Origin: Phragmites australis
Lineage: Eukaryota; Streptophyta; Magnoliopsida; Poales; Poaceae
DNA: 64,000 nucleotides
Assembly: GCF_958298935.1 (NCBI RefSeq)
Contig: NC_084931.1
Location: 20,797,334 to 20,861,333, forward strand
Direction: 5' to 3'
Shown here piece by piece: positions 46,270 to 58,705 of the stretch; the stretch's first letter is position 1, and each line of letters opens with the position of its first letter. Under the pieces are notes generated by a model. That model did no database searches. It was not told the DNA's origin and saw only the letters and a program-made list of their open reading frames with translations. The position numbers were made by a program, and so were the translations under genes.

Positions 46270-47100
46270 AGAGAAAAGAGCATCAAGCTGGTGCAGGCGC
46301 AGTTCGTGCTGCGCCCCGACGTTCCCCAAGTGTGGCACCACCTGGCTGAAGACGCACGCCTTTGCGATCGCCAATAGCTCCCACCACAAGTTTTCCCACC
46401 ACCCCTTGCATGCTCACCCGCCACCCTCAGGACGTTGTGCCGTTCCTCGAGCTGCCCTATCGGCAGCAAAGATTAAAATTTCGGAATGCAAAGAATTTCG
46501 GAGAGAAACGAAATATCTATTTCTAATCTTTTTCAAACATATGGGACCAACAGAGTATAGGACGAAAAATGATTGAAATTTCAGCAAAATTTCATGAATT
46601 TCGGTATTTACATCGGTGAAAAAAATTTTATAAAACGAAATTAAAATCCCTGATCAGCAGATCCAGACAATCACTGACCTTAACCATCTCCTCACCAAGG
46701 CTCCTCGCCACCCACGTGCCGTTGTCTCTGCTACCCGCATCGGTGACTACCGTTGGTTCCCGGCTCGTCTACATGTGTCGTGAGCCCAAGGATATGTTTG
46801 TGTCCAAGTGGCATTTCGAGAATCAGGTCAGCAAGCAGCTCTTCATCGAGCTAGGTCAGTCTTTTCACTTGTTTTGCGAAGGGGTTACCGTTTGTGGACC
46901 GATTTGGAATCACTATCTTCAGTACTGGAATGAGAGCAAGGCAAGGCCGGACAAGATTCTCCTCATGACGAAGTACGCGGAGATGATGTCAGACCCTGTA
47001 AAAGAAGTGAAGATGTTTGCTGATTTCCTCGGTGTTCTGTTCACCGATGGCGCTTCAGAAGTAAGGCCAACTCCATGCTTGAGCCCATCCAACAAGGGCC
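46270..47100 (+). pseudogene. cytosolic sulfotransferase (flavonol/brassinosteroid type) pseudogene
   Basis: Living relatives transfer a sulfuryl group from PAPS to small hydroxylated compounds in the cytosol. Here FVLRPD (about 46304) jumps by a deletion and frame change to FPKCGTTWLK (46325-46360), the 5'-phosphosulfate-binding loop, followed by AFAIAN. After another frame change QDVVPFLELPYRQQ is readable (46431-46470). About 200 bp of unrelated AT-rich sequence (46471-46665) breaks the gene before RLLATHVPLSLLPAS (46699-46745). Then come VYMCREPKDMFVSKWHFEN (3'-phosphate region), FCEGVTVCGPIWNHYLQYWN and MSDPVKEVKMFADFLGV. Homology ends near 47060 where LINE-like sequence begins; the C-terminal GxxGDWK region is missing. 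Confidence 0.82.
46471..46665. mobile_element. ~195-bp AT-rich insertion in the sulfotransferase pseudogene
   Basis: It separates LPYRQQ from RLLATHVP, two blocks about 15-20 residues apart in living sulfotransferases. Its ends carry loosely inverted ATTAAAATTTCG / CGAAATTAAAAT words, suggesting a small inverted-repeat element, but no clear target duplication is visible. Confidence 0.45.
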
Positions 47101-50100
47101 TCAGGAGCTGAACAGCAACACCAACTTTGCTACCTCCTGCTCCGCTCGACGCCAGGGACCTGTCCTCCACGCAACGCCAATCACGGCCCCAGCTGAACGC
47201 TCTAGAACAGCGCCGCCTTCTGGGGTCCGAGTCGCGGTGCGCTCTAGCGCGCGACTATCTGCTCAACTGAACCCGGTCTGGGTTGCCCACCGCGCACAAG
47301 CACGATTGGCCAAGACCTCCAGCGTCATCTGGGACGAGAAAGTTTTTGCGGAGGCGCCATCAAAGCATACGAGGAGAAAATGAAGAGGCCACTTCACGGC
47401 GGCCAATGGGATTCAGGCCGAGGCCGCCTGACCCTTCAGCCTACACGTCGCAGCTTTCACATCTGTTAGTGATCTCCTCCACGGCTTCACCAAGGAGGAT
47501 GAGTGTTTGGCTTCTTTGTTTTGTATTAGAGTGTCCCTCTACGGCTTCACCGATGAGGTTGTGTGTTGTTGTTTCCCATTCGCATGTCGCCAACCTTTGG
47601 TGGCTCTTGCAACTTTTGTTCTCCAATGTGCTCTACCAAAACCTCCACACCAGGCAACCTCTTTGTGTTCCGCCATCTTCAGGCCAAGAACGCAGACCGC
47701 TCAATTTCCCATGATTAGAAACATCATCAGCTGGAATGTTCGGGGCTTGAATGAACCGGCAAAATGGGCTGCCGTTCGGGAGATCCTGATCGACTGACTC
47801 ATGTTTGGCCTGCCTCCAAGGGTCCAAACTCTCTGTGACCTCACCAATACTGGCTACTGAGGTCGGTGGAGCCTGACTAGACAAATACACCACGCTCAAC
47901 GCCACTGGTTCCCGTGGTGGTATCCTTCTCCTGCAGGACAGCATGGTGGTCTCCTTGGACCATATTGTTCGTCATGAGCACTGCATCACGACGCACGTTA
48001 CTCCTCTGCAAGACGACACACCATGGGTCATCACAGTCGTTTATGGACCACATCTAGACGCAGACAAACCGGCCTTCCTCACGGAACTCAGGGATGTCCA
48101 TAGCTCAATCACCGGCCATGGCTTATCATGGGGGATTTCAACTTGATCGTTCAGGCAGCAGACAAAAACAACCTCAATCTCAATAGGAGGGTCATGGGGC
48201 AATTTCGCCGCGCTCTGGATGACAGTGCACTGTGAGAATTACCATTGGTTGGTCGCCGCTACACCTGGAGCAATTAACAAACCAACCCTACCTTGGTACA
48301 CCTAGACCGTGCTTTTTGTAATCCGGAATGGGACTTATTGCACTCTGAAGCCGTCTTGCATCCACTCTCCTCCCTAGCATCCGACCACTGTATGCTCCTC
48401 CTCACCTTGGGGGCGGACATAAAACCCCCTCGACGTTGTTGTTTTGAGAATTTCTAGATCTATGTGGACGAATTCAAGGAGGTTGTTCAACAGGCCTGGA
48501 CCACCCCAATTGACATGCAGCACCCGTACAGAATCCTGGAAGCCAAGATATGCCGTGTCTCCAAGGCATTACAATCTTGGCACTCACGCCACTCTGGAGA
48601 ATTCAAGCTACAGTTTGCCATCGTCCAAGAACTCATCTAGCTCTTTGATGTGGCATAGGAAGAACGTATCTTGACACCCCCCCAGCGTGATTTGCCTGCC
48701 TGGCTGAAGACAAGGGTGCTTGGTTTGGTGGTGGTGGAGTGTATCCACCATCGCCAACACTCACACTTCACCTCCCTCAAGGTGGGCGACACCAACTCAA
48801 ATTTTTTCCACCTACGAGCTAATGGCCGACGAAGGAAAAATTACATCCACTCTTTGCAAACACCTTCAAGGATTGCAGTCAATCACGAGGATAAGGCTGC
48901 TGAAATCCTTCGCCACTTCTCCACCATCCTAACCACCCTAGCTGATAGTTTGATGACCTTACACTAGGAGAGACTCGGCCTATCGTATCTTGACCTATCA
49001 TCCCTGGAGATTTCCTTCTCCGAGGAGGAGGTGTGGGCGGCCATCAAGGCCTCCCCAACTAACAAGGCACCTGGCCCAGACGGCTTCACCGGTTGCTTCT
49101 ACCGGACATGTTCGGACATCATCAAGCTGGACATCATGGCCGCAATACACCATTTCTATGCCATGCATAGATGCCACTTCGACCGCATAAATAGTGCCCT
49201 GGTCACCTTGCTACCCAAAAAGGAGGGCACCTCAGCTATAAGGGACTACATGTCGATCAACTTAATTCACAGTTTGGCAGAACTTATTGCCAAAGTTCTG
49301 TCACTACGGCTTGCATCACATCTCAGTGATCTAGTTTCAATGGCTCATAGTGCGTTTGTTAGGAAGAGGTGTATCCAAGAGAACTTCCTCTATGTCCACA
49401 ATCTGGCTTGGGCACTACACCGCAAGTGCCAACCATCCTTACTTCAGAAGCTTTACATATCCAAGGACTTCAACATGGTAGCATGAACCTACATGCTAGA
49501 CTTCTTACAAGTAAGGGGCTTTAGAGATAGATGGTGAGAATGGATGTCCATCCTCTTGTCCACATCCTCATCAAGAGTGCTCCTCAATGGTTCCCCAGGA
49601 TAGTGCCTCCTCCACCACTGGGGACTTCAACAAGGGGACTCTCTCTCCCCCTTCCTGTTCATCATCGCAATAGATCTGTTGCAACATCTCTTTGAGCTAG
49701 CAACCAACAAAGGCTACCTATCACAACCCAATCACATAGCTGCACGTATGAGGCTCTCCCTATACACCGATGACATGACCATCTTCCTGGTGCTCACTAA
49801 GGAAGAGCTATAGACCACAAGAAAATTTTGGACACCTTTGGACAAGCTTCAGGGTTGCATGCAAACCTTGCAAAGATCTCAGTGGCCGCCATCCGATGCG
49901 ATGATAATGACATGAAAGACATCCTTCAACATTTGCAAATCCCACTTGTATCACTACCTTTCAAGTATCTGGGGATGCCTTTGTCCCTACAGAAGCTGCG
50001 ACATGTCGAGCTCTAACCACTGGTCGATGTACAGCTAGCGGCCTGGCAGGTTGGAAAGGAAGATTCTTCACCCCGCCCGGACGAGTAGTGCTCCTGATAA

Positions 50101-51395
50101 GCGTCCTCGTAGCACTGCTCGTATACATCATGACATCACACAGTCTTCCGATGTCCATCTGCAAGTGCCTTGAGAAAATCATGCACTCATGGTTATGGGC
50201 AGGCACCAAGAAGGCTAGTGGAGCAAAATGCAAAATTGCATGGGTTCGAGTTTGCTGGCCAAAGGAACTTGGGGGTCTAGGCGTCCTGAACCTTGAGAAC
50301 TTTGGTCGGGCACTTAGACAATGCTGGCTATGGTTCTCTTGGAAGACACCGGATGAGCCGTGGGTGGGACTGGAACTACCATGTGATGACACAGATAGGC
50401 AATTGTTCTGTAGCCTCACAACGGTGATTGTGGACAGCGGGAACACATCTGACTTCTGGAGCAGTCCTTGGCTACACAGTTCGGCACCCAGGAACGTAGC
50501 ACCACAACTATTCTCGACTTTACAGGCACATTGCCGAACTGTCCATGCAGCACTCATATGAAACAAATGGATTGATGACATCCAGGACACCATCATGCCA
50601 AAACTACTACCAGACTATGTCCGACTATGGTGGGCTCTTCAAGGAATTATTCTATATAATGTGCTAGAAAACATCACGTGGAAAGGGACAGCCTCGGGTG
50701 AATACACATCAAGGTTAGCCTACATTGCACAGTTCACTGGCAGCATCTCTGTCAACTATGCACCGCTCGTCTGAGATCCTCGGGCGATACCTAGGATCAA
50801 ATTCTTTCCTTGGCTACTCACCCAAAAGAGAATCTACACCACAGATCACCTATTGCGCAGAGGGTGGCCAAATTCCTACTTTTGCCCCCTATGCATGCAA
50901 AACTTGGAGACTATCGATAACCTCTTCCTCGAATGTCCTTTTTCCACAAAAATCTAGACAATGGCAACCTCCTGGTCTGGCCTACCAAACATAGGCAACC
51001 AACTCCATCCACCCTTCTTACAATGGGGGAGATAGCATGTAACTGTTGTGCCACAAGCATCAAGGAAATAACTTCAAAGCATCCTACTTCTTATGATCTG
51101 GCACCTGTGGAAGGAGCAGAACCGATGCATCTTTCAAGGACAAGCGACCAATGAGCTTGCCGTCTTTACCTTCATCAGGGAAGAATACGCTGTCTGGATC
51201 CTCATCAGCGCGAAAGTCACTGAGAGAGAAGGGAGGGGGGGGGGGGGTTGCTCCCACCCATGTACATATCCTTCTTTGTTTTGGTTAGCTAGATAGATTG
51301 ATACATAGCTTCTTTCTCTATTTCGTTTTTGTCATCTTGTACTTCTTTGTTCCTTCTAATGAAATGAAAATCAGCTCTTCTATTTTTTTGTCAAA
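47100..51395 (+). mobile_element. L1-type LINE, decayed
   Basis: From 47707 the endonuclease begins (MIRNIISWNVRGLNEPAKW); GDFNLI (about 48136-48153) and SDHCMLL (about 48380) are endonuclease motifs. The reverse transcriptase follows: KAPGPDGFTGCFYRTC (49066), LVTLLPKKEGTSAIRDYMSI, QQGDSLSPFLFIIAIDLL (about 49628) and LSLYTDDMTIFLV (about 49757). The zinc knuckle region CPLCMQNLETIDNLFLECPFS is at 50885-50945. A 3' end with AATGAAATGAAAATCAGC is at about 51357. The piece 47100-47700 may be ORF1/spacer. Many stops and frame changes make it dead. A 13-G run lies at 51235-51247. The exact 5' junction with the sulfotransferase is not clear. Confidence 0.82.
48990..49486 (+). pseudogene. LINE reverse transcriptase, longest open block
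   Basis: The frame 49031-49486 is open for about 150 codons and covers reverse transcriptase motifs 0-2 (NKAPGPDGF, LLPKKEGTSAIRDYMSINL, AHSAFVRKRCIQENFLYVHN). It then stops at TGA (49484-49486), before the fingers-palm continuation that resumes in other frames to the YTDD motif. Confidence 0.75.
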
Positions 51396-52960
51396 TTATT
51401 TACTGTTTGGGTTTCTAGTGAACCGCTATGCACAACTACATGTAAGATTGAATAATTTTCCATTTGTTTATATTAGCTTCGATTTATCTTAATGTCAGAG
51501 TGTAATTATGTAATTTCCTGTATGTTCGCTATGTTATTTTCAAGCTATGTTAATGTCAAATGATCTGATTCTTATTTCTTGAGAAGGGCAATTCACATAA
51601 GAGGCGCTCAGACATGTCCTTTTTTCACTTGGGTTTTGGGCTTGCTTGCTTTGATGCTCACGAGAGCCAACGGTTGTATGTGTTGTGAAACGTTATCAGT
51701 GGTTAGGACATCTCCCTCTCCAACACAGCCTGATAATCCCAAGTAAAACAAAAACAAGGGGCACAATGTATAGTGCAGACAATGCTTTATTCAATAATCC
51801 AATTACTATTACAATGGGGTGATCTCCTTTCATATATATGGATCTACGGGGTAGGAGTCATACTAAAAAACTGTGTTTGGTAGAAGCCCGCAAGTATCCT
51901 TCATGGATACATTTCATAACACTCCCCCTCGGGCGAATACCATGATACACATGTCTCACTAAATCTTCTCAAAAACCTAGTGAAAAAAATATGAAGAAAA
52001 GAGTACATATTACCGTTTTTATGTTGCACACATTGCCTCGTTAAAAATCTTGCATGAGAAACATTTAGGTAAAACATCAAAAAGAAAAATAGTACACCAT
52101 TTATGCAAGTTGCATTGCCTTTGTTGCCTTGTTAAAAACCTCATATGAGAAACCTTCATATAAAAGCTCACAAAGAGAAAAGGAATACAACATTTAACCT
52201 ACTCGGTCTTATATTCTTTTAGAATTTCTATTCTTCATGAATAGTTCTCAATCTTCATGATCTTAAAAAATGATGATCTTGATATTCAAGTGGTATATCT
52301 TCAATAAATATTCAATTGTCAATCATAAAGTGACCCCTTCTAGGTAGAACAACATAAAGATTTCAAATCTAAAATATGATTATCAAAATTCAATATATAT
52401 GCTCCCCCTCACTATGACATCCTTTAAACTTCATTGTTCAAAATGTCTTAATCACATTTTTCATAATGCGCATAAGCAATGGTATGCAATTACCACGATA
52501 CTTAGTCTTTCGCACACTTAATTTACAATTCTTCTATGGATTGTGATAAGAGTAATTGGAGCAATGTGCTTCATGCACAGATGACCACTTCTATAATTAG
52601 TTGTGCAATACAAACAAAATTCATCCTTATAGAGGATTAATTATTACAGAGAATAATGAGGATAAATAAGTTGCAATGATGTACACCTACTGGATATAAG
52701 ATATCAAGCCTCAATACAGAAGATTGAAATACTACAACTCTCTCTTAGTTGATCTAATTATATTATTTTAGCATATAGACTTTAGCAAAATTAACTCCTT
52801 TTTAATAAATTCTAATTATTCAAAAAAACTTAAAATCAAGGAAATATATATTTGAATATATATACTTATATGTATATATACAAATATATTATTTTGGCTA
52901 AGTATTCCAAAGAGCACCAAACTAATTTCTAATTTAATCCCTGCAATAAATTGAATCATA
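51396..52960. other. AT-rich repetitive region, unassigned
   Basis: No coding signature. Words such as TTGCCTCGTTAAAAATCTTGCATGAGAAAC and its near copy at about 52130 repeat within 60-110 bp, and CTCCCCCTC occurs twice. This resembles long-LTR or leader sequence of a Copia element, but the borders are not visible. Confidence 0.4.
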
Positions 52961-55900
52961 TGCATTTTGGTTTATTTGTTTTTATGGTTCTTTGGGTGGA
53001 GATTTGAATTTGGATGTCTCTCAAATTCAAATATATTATTATATTCAATTCATCTAAATTCCAAATTTAAATTCAAATCATTTGAATTAAATCCTCTCCC
53101 AAATCTCAGAGTTTCAAATCCAAATCCTAATTCAAAAAAATTATTTGAATTAATGCCAAAACCCAAACCCAAACCCAAAAATCCAAACCCCAAATTCAAA
53201 TATTCCCATTTGAATTTATCCCAATCAATTCCATTTTCTTTCTTCTCTTCGCCCTTTTTCCTTTTCCTCCTCCGTGCGGCCCATGTCATTTTCTCTTCTC
53301 TGTCTCTCTATCTTCACCGGACATCGTTTCTCCCCTCGGGTGCTAGTGAGCCTCCACCTTTCCTCCCTCCCTCCTTCTCGGTGGCATGCTGGGGTAGGTA
53401 GAGCTCACCTTCGTGCGGCAGCCCTTGGCCAGTGGCTGTGCGTGCCATAGCGGTGAGCTTCTCGCCGCCGGTGTGCACATGCTCTTTGCATGAGCCAGCC
53501 TTCATACTGAGGAGCCCCAGGAGCACTGGGCTCCTTTTTTCCGTGGAGGTGGACCGCGCATAGTGCAGGGGAGGTGCTGCCCAAATTTTGTGCGTCGCCA
53601 TTGTCTTCTACGGCGCTGTTCTGGGCTCGCTCCAAAGCTCAGACGGCTTTGAGGTGCCCCTGGCCGAGTTCGTGAGCCCACGTAGACCTCTGTCCCCTAA
53701 CCCTTGACCCAAGCCACTGCCTCTTGCATAACTCCAATGAGGCCTCCGTTGGGCGTCGCCGTGTTCTTCCCTGTGTGGCACAATGCGAGCCAGTCAGGTC
53801 GACACTCGGGTCCATTGGACCAGTGCACCGTGGACCAGCGCCGCACAACCCTTCGGTCCACAGCTCAATGAGCTCGGTCCGCAGTACAGTGCGAACTAAT
53901 TGGCAGTAGGCCACCATGGGCTCGGCCCACTTCCTAGGCTGGCTCCTTCCCTCAGCTCAGCCTATCTTACTTAGCTCAAGTCCAGTCCAGCACTACCTAG
54001 CACTATGCAGTAGGCCCCACAGGGCACTGTGCAGTGGGCCCCACATCATTGTTCAGTGGGCCCCACATCATTGTTCAGTGGGCCTCACCCATAAATAGTT
54101 CCATTGTCTAATTTCTTGATTTAAGTTTAGGTTAAATCTTTCGGGAGTCATAACTTCTTCGTTCTGACTCCGATTCCGGTGATTCCTTCGCCTAAATTCC
54201 TCTAAATCCGAGATCTATCTTTCTATCACAATGTGGTATCCATTAAGGCTCATTTGGTATTCCGTTTTGTGTTATTTGATTCTTCTCTAGTATAGACCGT
54301 TGTTAATCGTAGTCGCGTTTGAAGAACTGAAGGATTTCGCGAAGAACCCGGAGGATCCTGACTTCGACCAAGGGCTAGAAGAAGACTCCGAAGAAGGTAA
54401 GTTCTATCTACTTGATCATTTTGAGCCTATATTTTCAATAATCTAAATTGATCTACTTAAAAAAAGTGACTTATTATCATTTGTGCTATTTTCAACTGCT
54501 TATAGTAGTTAAATCCTATCAAACAATTGATATGCCATAAATGTCTTATCCAGAATACATATCACCCTAGGATTGACCTGTCGTTATCTATATTAATGTT
54601 AGACGACACCTTGATATCTAGCATGCTTAGGATGGAATACATCTCTCTAGAGATGTCGCTAGTGGAATACATCTCTTCAGAGCTGTTGCTTCACTGATTA
54701 ATCAATTTAACTCATACTCATGTGCCATGTATCTTTGGTGATTGTGAAATCCTTGATGTGGTGTGGGATATGGTGAGTGGTGTGTAAAATGGGTGAAGAC
54801 TGTTTTGGTGAGGGTAAGTAGAGTAGTCCTCCGGTGAGGATGTTTTTTGAGGCTTGAGTTATCTATGTGGTATTTATTGCCAGCTAAAGATGCTTGCCCC
54901 GGTCATATAAGTACAAATCATTGTGCCATCATGCTGAGCCACCCCAATGCAACCATGTGTCTTGTATGGGAAGGACTTGACTTTTCTATCTCCTGACCGA
55001 GCTGGATATTTTACTAGGAGACCAGGGAGCAACGAGAACCCAAGCGTCTATCAGGTGCTATACATGGGTATTTACCGACCCAACCAATCTACGATGGTTA
55101 GTGGGGGATTGCACTCAGTATGAGACCTATTGCACTTGGTATGTCTGGTAGAATAGTCTGACAAGGGAAGGTGATTGAAGTGTCTCGATATGATTCACTC
55201 CTCCGCTTGCAACGGTTGGAGGCTGAGCATATCGCGTGTGTATACAACCTTTGCAGAGTGTAAATCTATTCGAATAGCCGTGTCCACAATCATAGAAATG
55301 CAAAGCAATGACCTCACTTGGTTAGACTCGGGGTGTGTGTATTTTTGATGAGTGAGTGTGTAGACTAGATGTCCGTGTGATGAAGTTGCTAGCTCGACCT
55401 GCCAGGAGCTGTGTGGTACTAGAGGTACACCAGACACAATGATAGGGATTGCGGAGCGAGGTGTAGCCCCTCACATGACCGAAAACTCCTAGATATACCT
55501 TGTTTACGCTGTTTCAAAGTTAACAGTAGAGAATATAATTGGATACCTGCATAAATTGTTTTACGCTTGAAACTAAAGCGTAAAACCTTATCCTTGAGTC
55601 ATCCTTTATGCATCTATCAAAGCCTTACAATAGTATAGTACTTGTTGAGTACCCTCCGTACTCATTCTTGCTATCATTCAGATGAATAAGTGAATGCCAA
55701 CTTCGTTGGAGATGAAGGCGCGGATGAGGAGTTGAGTAGTGGTCGCGTTCACACCCGAGCTGCCTGTTGCTTTGGGTTGTTGTTCCGCTGTGCTTTTGTT
55801 AGCTTGTTGGCTAGGCTTGTAATACTCTATGGTTTAAGACCTTTGGTATTGTTGTAACCTTAATACTTCTATATGCGATGTATGACCTTGATGTCACCGT

Positions 55901-55979
55901 CGTTGTACTATGCGTATTAGCTAGTTAATCCAAGGACTGATACATGAGGCATAGGAGATTTCGGGAAAATAGTCTTACA
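52961..55979 (+). repeat. probable gypsy-type LTR (solo or fragment)
   Basis: A ~3-kb stretch with an AT-rich start (repeated CAAATTCAAAT and CCAAACCC words near 53030-53215), a GC-rich middle and a 22-bp direct duplication (54032-54053 and 54054-54075). An ATAACTTCTTCGTTCTGACTC block comes next and the sequence ends ...GGGAAAATAGTCTTACA. The TTGTTGAGTACCCTCCGTACTC block near 55647 is typical of the R/U5 part of grass Ty3/gypsy LTRs (recalled). No internal genes are attached. Borders are approximate, and ORFs such as 52967-53401 are by-products. Confidence 0.45.
54032..54075. repeat. 22-bp direct tandem duplication (GGGCCCCAC core)
   Basis: Two exact 22-bp copies, with partial further copies on either side (GGCCCCAC at 54013 and GGGCCTCAC at 54078). 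Confidence 0.85.
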
Positions 55980-57250
55980 GTTATAGCCAATTAATTTGTT
56001 CTACAGATCTTCAGGATTTGGTTAGTACCACTATAGAGTAATTCATAAATCAAGCTTGATTTGGCATTTAGCGGGTAACTTAGTTGCCAATTATCACCAA
56101 TATTCTTATACCTTCTAAGGTAATGGATGGTATCGCCATTCTATTGCTAACAAGTGGAGTACGCACTTTTTAAGTACTTATATGGTGTCTTCATGGTCTT
56201 ATGATTCCTCATTCTTTCATTTGGATCTGATTACTTCTATGATGCCTTCATGGTCGTATAATTCCTCATTCTTTCATTTGGGTCTATATCCACTTCTGCG
56301 ACTAATGATGGTATTCAAGAATTGACTGGTAGTCATTCATTGTCTTTATTCCTTTGAGGATATGCTCATTCTTCATTGATATGAATATTCTTTTCTTTGG
56401 GATATATTCTCTTCTATGAGATGCTCTTATTGAGACTTTTAATATTAATTCAAGAATATATTCTACCTTAGACTTCTTTATACTTGGTATGAGATTTAAT
56501 TTTCATATGTTGCGATTTTAATTCCTTCATGAACTAGTGAGTCCTTCAAGAATGTCTCGATATAGATTGTCATAATCCAGGGATAAATCTACAATATGCC
56601 ACCAAATAACTGCCTAATCCCTAATATGTCATCCATTGTGACGATGACATATGAGACCTAGACCTACATGTCATTGACACAACGATGGCATATAAGAAAT
56701 ATGTCAAGTTATTTAGTGGCAAATTATGGAATCTCCCATAATCCACTGATTAACTGCATATTATTTATTCATTCATTCATGCCATTTGCCACAGATGTAG
56801 CAGAACATTTATTCAAGTCTTTTCAAAGACCTATGAACCATTCCTATTCACCATTTCATAATGACTCATTTAGTCTGTACTTCTAGTTTCTTAGACTTTC
56901 TTTATGGTTTATCCTCAATTTCTTTCATCATTGACCCGATATGAGCGATACATGCGACTATGTCATGAACTTTGTTTCCGAATCCAGGTGCTCGTAAGAG
57001 AAACATTAGCAATTATAGATGTAGTGTTGTCAACAACTATTCTTTTCTCCAATATTCTCAGCATTCATGATTATTTAATTCTAAACCATATCTTCGTCAT
57101 TTCCCTAAATGAAAGATACTTGGTTGTTTGGCATTCCCAACACCAACGATGTGCGCGCTTATGGTGTTGGGTTTTTCATCTTCATGGCGAGCCTCTTCGT
57201 GAGGTATTTCACCTTCATGGTATTCCCTTCATGAGAATTTGCGGAGTTTC
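55980..57250. other. AT-rich repetitive region, unassigned
   Basis: Includes a 57-bp imperfect repeat (56189-56230 and 56246-56287: CTTCATGGTC...ATTCCTCATTCTTTCATTTGG). Similar in texture to 51400-52960; both may be parts of one older element interrupted by the LTR between them. Confidence 0.35.
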
Positions 57251-57253
57251 TTA

Positions 57254-57463
57254 CGGCCTGTTTGTTTTAGCTTTAGATTGTGAGAATCCAGTTCAATCTA
57301 CAGAATCCATGGAAGCTTCTTCCCAATAGATTTTGGATTGTGGGATTTTGTAGTACAACTTGACATGTGGATTGTGAGAATTAGCTTTATATTGTGACTG
57401 ATTTTTTTTACCTTTTCTTTTGGGGTTAGAATCCATAATTAGAATTAAAAAACAAACAAAGCC
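57254..57463. mobile_element. 210-bp Tourist-like MITE with TTA flanks
   Basis: The ends (C)GGCCTGTTTGTTTT and reverse complement GGCTTTGTTTGTTTTTT are inverted repeats and TTA flanks both sides (57251-57253 and 57464-57466), the preferred target of Tourist/PIF elements. The interior contains mutually similar GATTGTGAGAAT words. Confidence 0.75.
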
Positions 57464-57490
57464 TTAGTGATAGCTTTGACAAGTGTACCT

Positions 57491-58251
57491 TGATCTACAT
57501 CTATTGGGGGATGATCCTTGATAATGAATACGGGGGGTGAGAGGTATCAGACGACAGGCGTGTTGATCGGTGTTTCTTCGTGGAGGGGTCGGATGGACAC
57601 AAGAATGTGGGGATTTATCCAAGTCCAGGCCTCCTATGGGATAATAGCCCTACGTCATGTGTATTTTCTTATAGATTGGATGAACTTATTACGAATATCC
57701 CCTTGACAAGCCGAGTCCTCCTCCCTTTATATAACATGGGAAAGGAGTACATACAAATGGACAAGTCTAAACTTTGTAGCAGACCTACTCCTAACGAAGC
57801 CACTACTCCTAGTTCGTCATGACAAGGGGGTAGGCATGCCTGACCTGCACTGGTCATGTTGAACTCCCTGTCCATCTTGCACGCCCTGTCCCATGCACTG
57901 AATGCTGTCACGCTCGCCTATGAAGCCATCCCATAGAATTAATGCTACGGGATGAGTCACTGCATCACCACACTAGCCCACGACCTAGCTCGTCGAAAGG
58001 CAGGGAGTGCCTATGGAAGGAAAAACACTTGAGTGGATGGCATTAAATGTGATTTGATTGATTAGGTGAGTACCTGCCCTACGTCTAGCATGGGCTAGTC
58101 ATAGGGTCTTCTCCATCGACCAGGGGGCTGGTCGACTAAGCCCCAACCTGATTGTGGGGTGAAATCGTGGTCTCAAGGATATCAACTGCTGACTGACATT
58201 TGGTGGCGTGGGGCTTGTCTGGTGGGGCACCCCTTACCTATTACATCGACA
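57491..58251 (-). repeat. 3' LTR of the Tat-type element
   Basis: Runs from TGTCGATGTAATAGG (minus-strand start at 58251) to ATGTAGATCA (57491). TATATAAAGGGAGGAGGACTC on the minus strand near 57730 is a plausible LTR promoter TATA region. The partner LTR is beyond the window. Confidence 0.62.
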
Positions 58252-58416
58252 ATAGCCCCCAAGCTCCATCGCGGATATGGCGGACTGAGTCGTTCGTCAT
58301 AGTGATCCGTGGTTGGGTCCTAGGTGAGCGCATGTTCTCCCTGAGGAGTAGTCGCCGACGCGGGCCGCTTTAGTGGTCGACTCAGGAAACCGTATCCCGA
58401 TGGGAGGTTAAACATC

Positions 58417-58418
<2 letters not shown>

Positions 58419-58464
<46 letters not shown>
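58419..58464. repeat. (GA)23 microsatellite
   Basis: A 46-bp uninterrupted GA run close to the 5' side of the accessory ORF in the Tat-type element. Confidence 0.95.
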
Positions 58465-58465
<1 letters not shown>

Positions 58466-58705
58466 GTGGGAGGAAAACAAAATGGCGCAGGACCCGAGGG
58501 AATTTCCATTCCCCAAGCGCAGCCTCTCGAAATTTAAAAGGACTGAACCTTATGGTGGTTGAGATAGCGCAGTGGCCCTTTAAATTGGAGCGCAGAGGTT
58601 CCTCATGAGCTTTTCCGTCATCTCCCTTAGCCTCCAAGCTTCTGCGCCCATAGCCCCTCATCTCTACCTCTGTTCTTTCCATCGAAGCATCTTTCTCCGT
58701 CATCC

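Noticed and set aside
52967..53401. 144-residue ORF on the plus strand
   Set aside because: It arises from repeated CCAAACCC/CAAATTC words in an LTR-like region; low-complexity composition and no family pattern.
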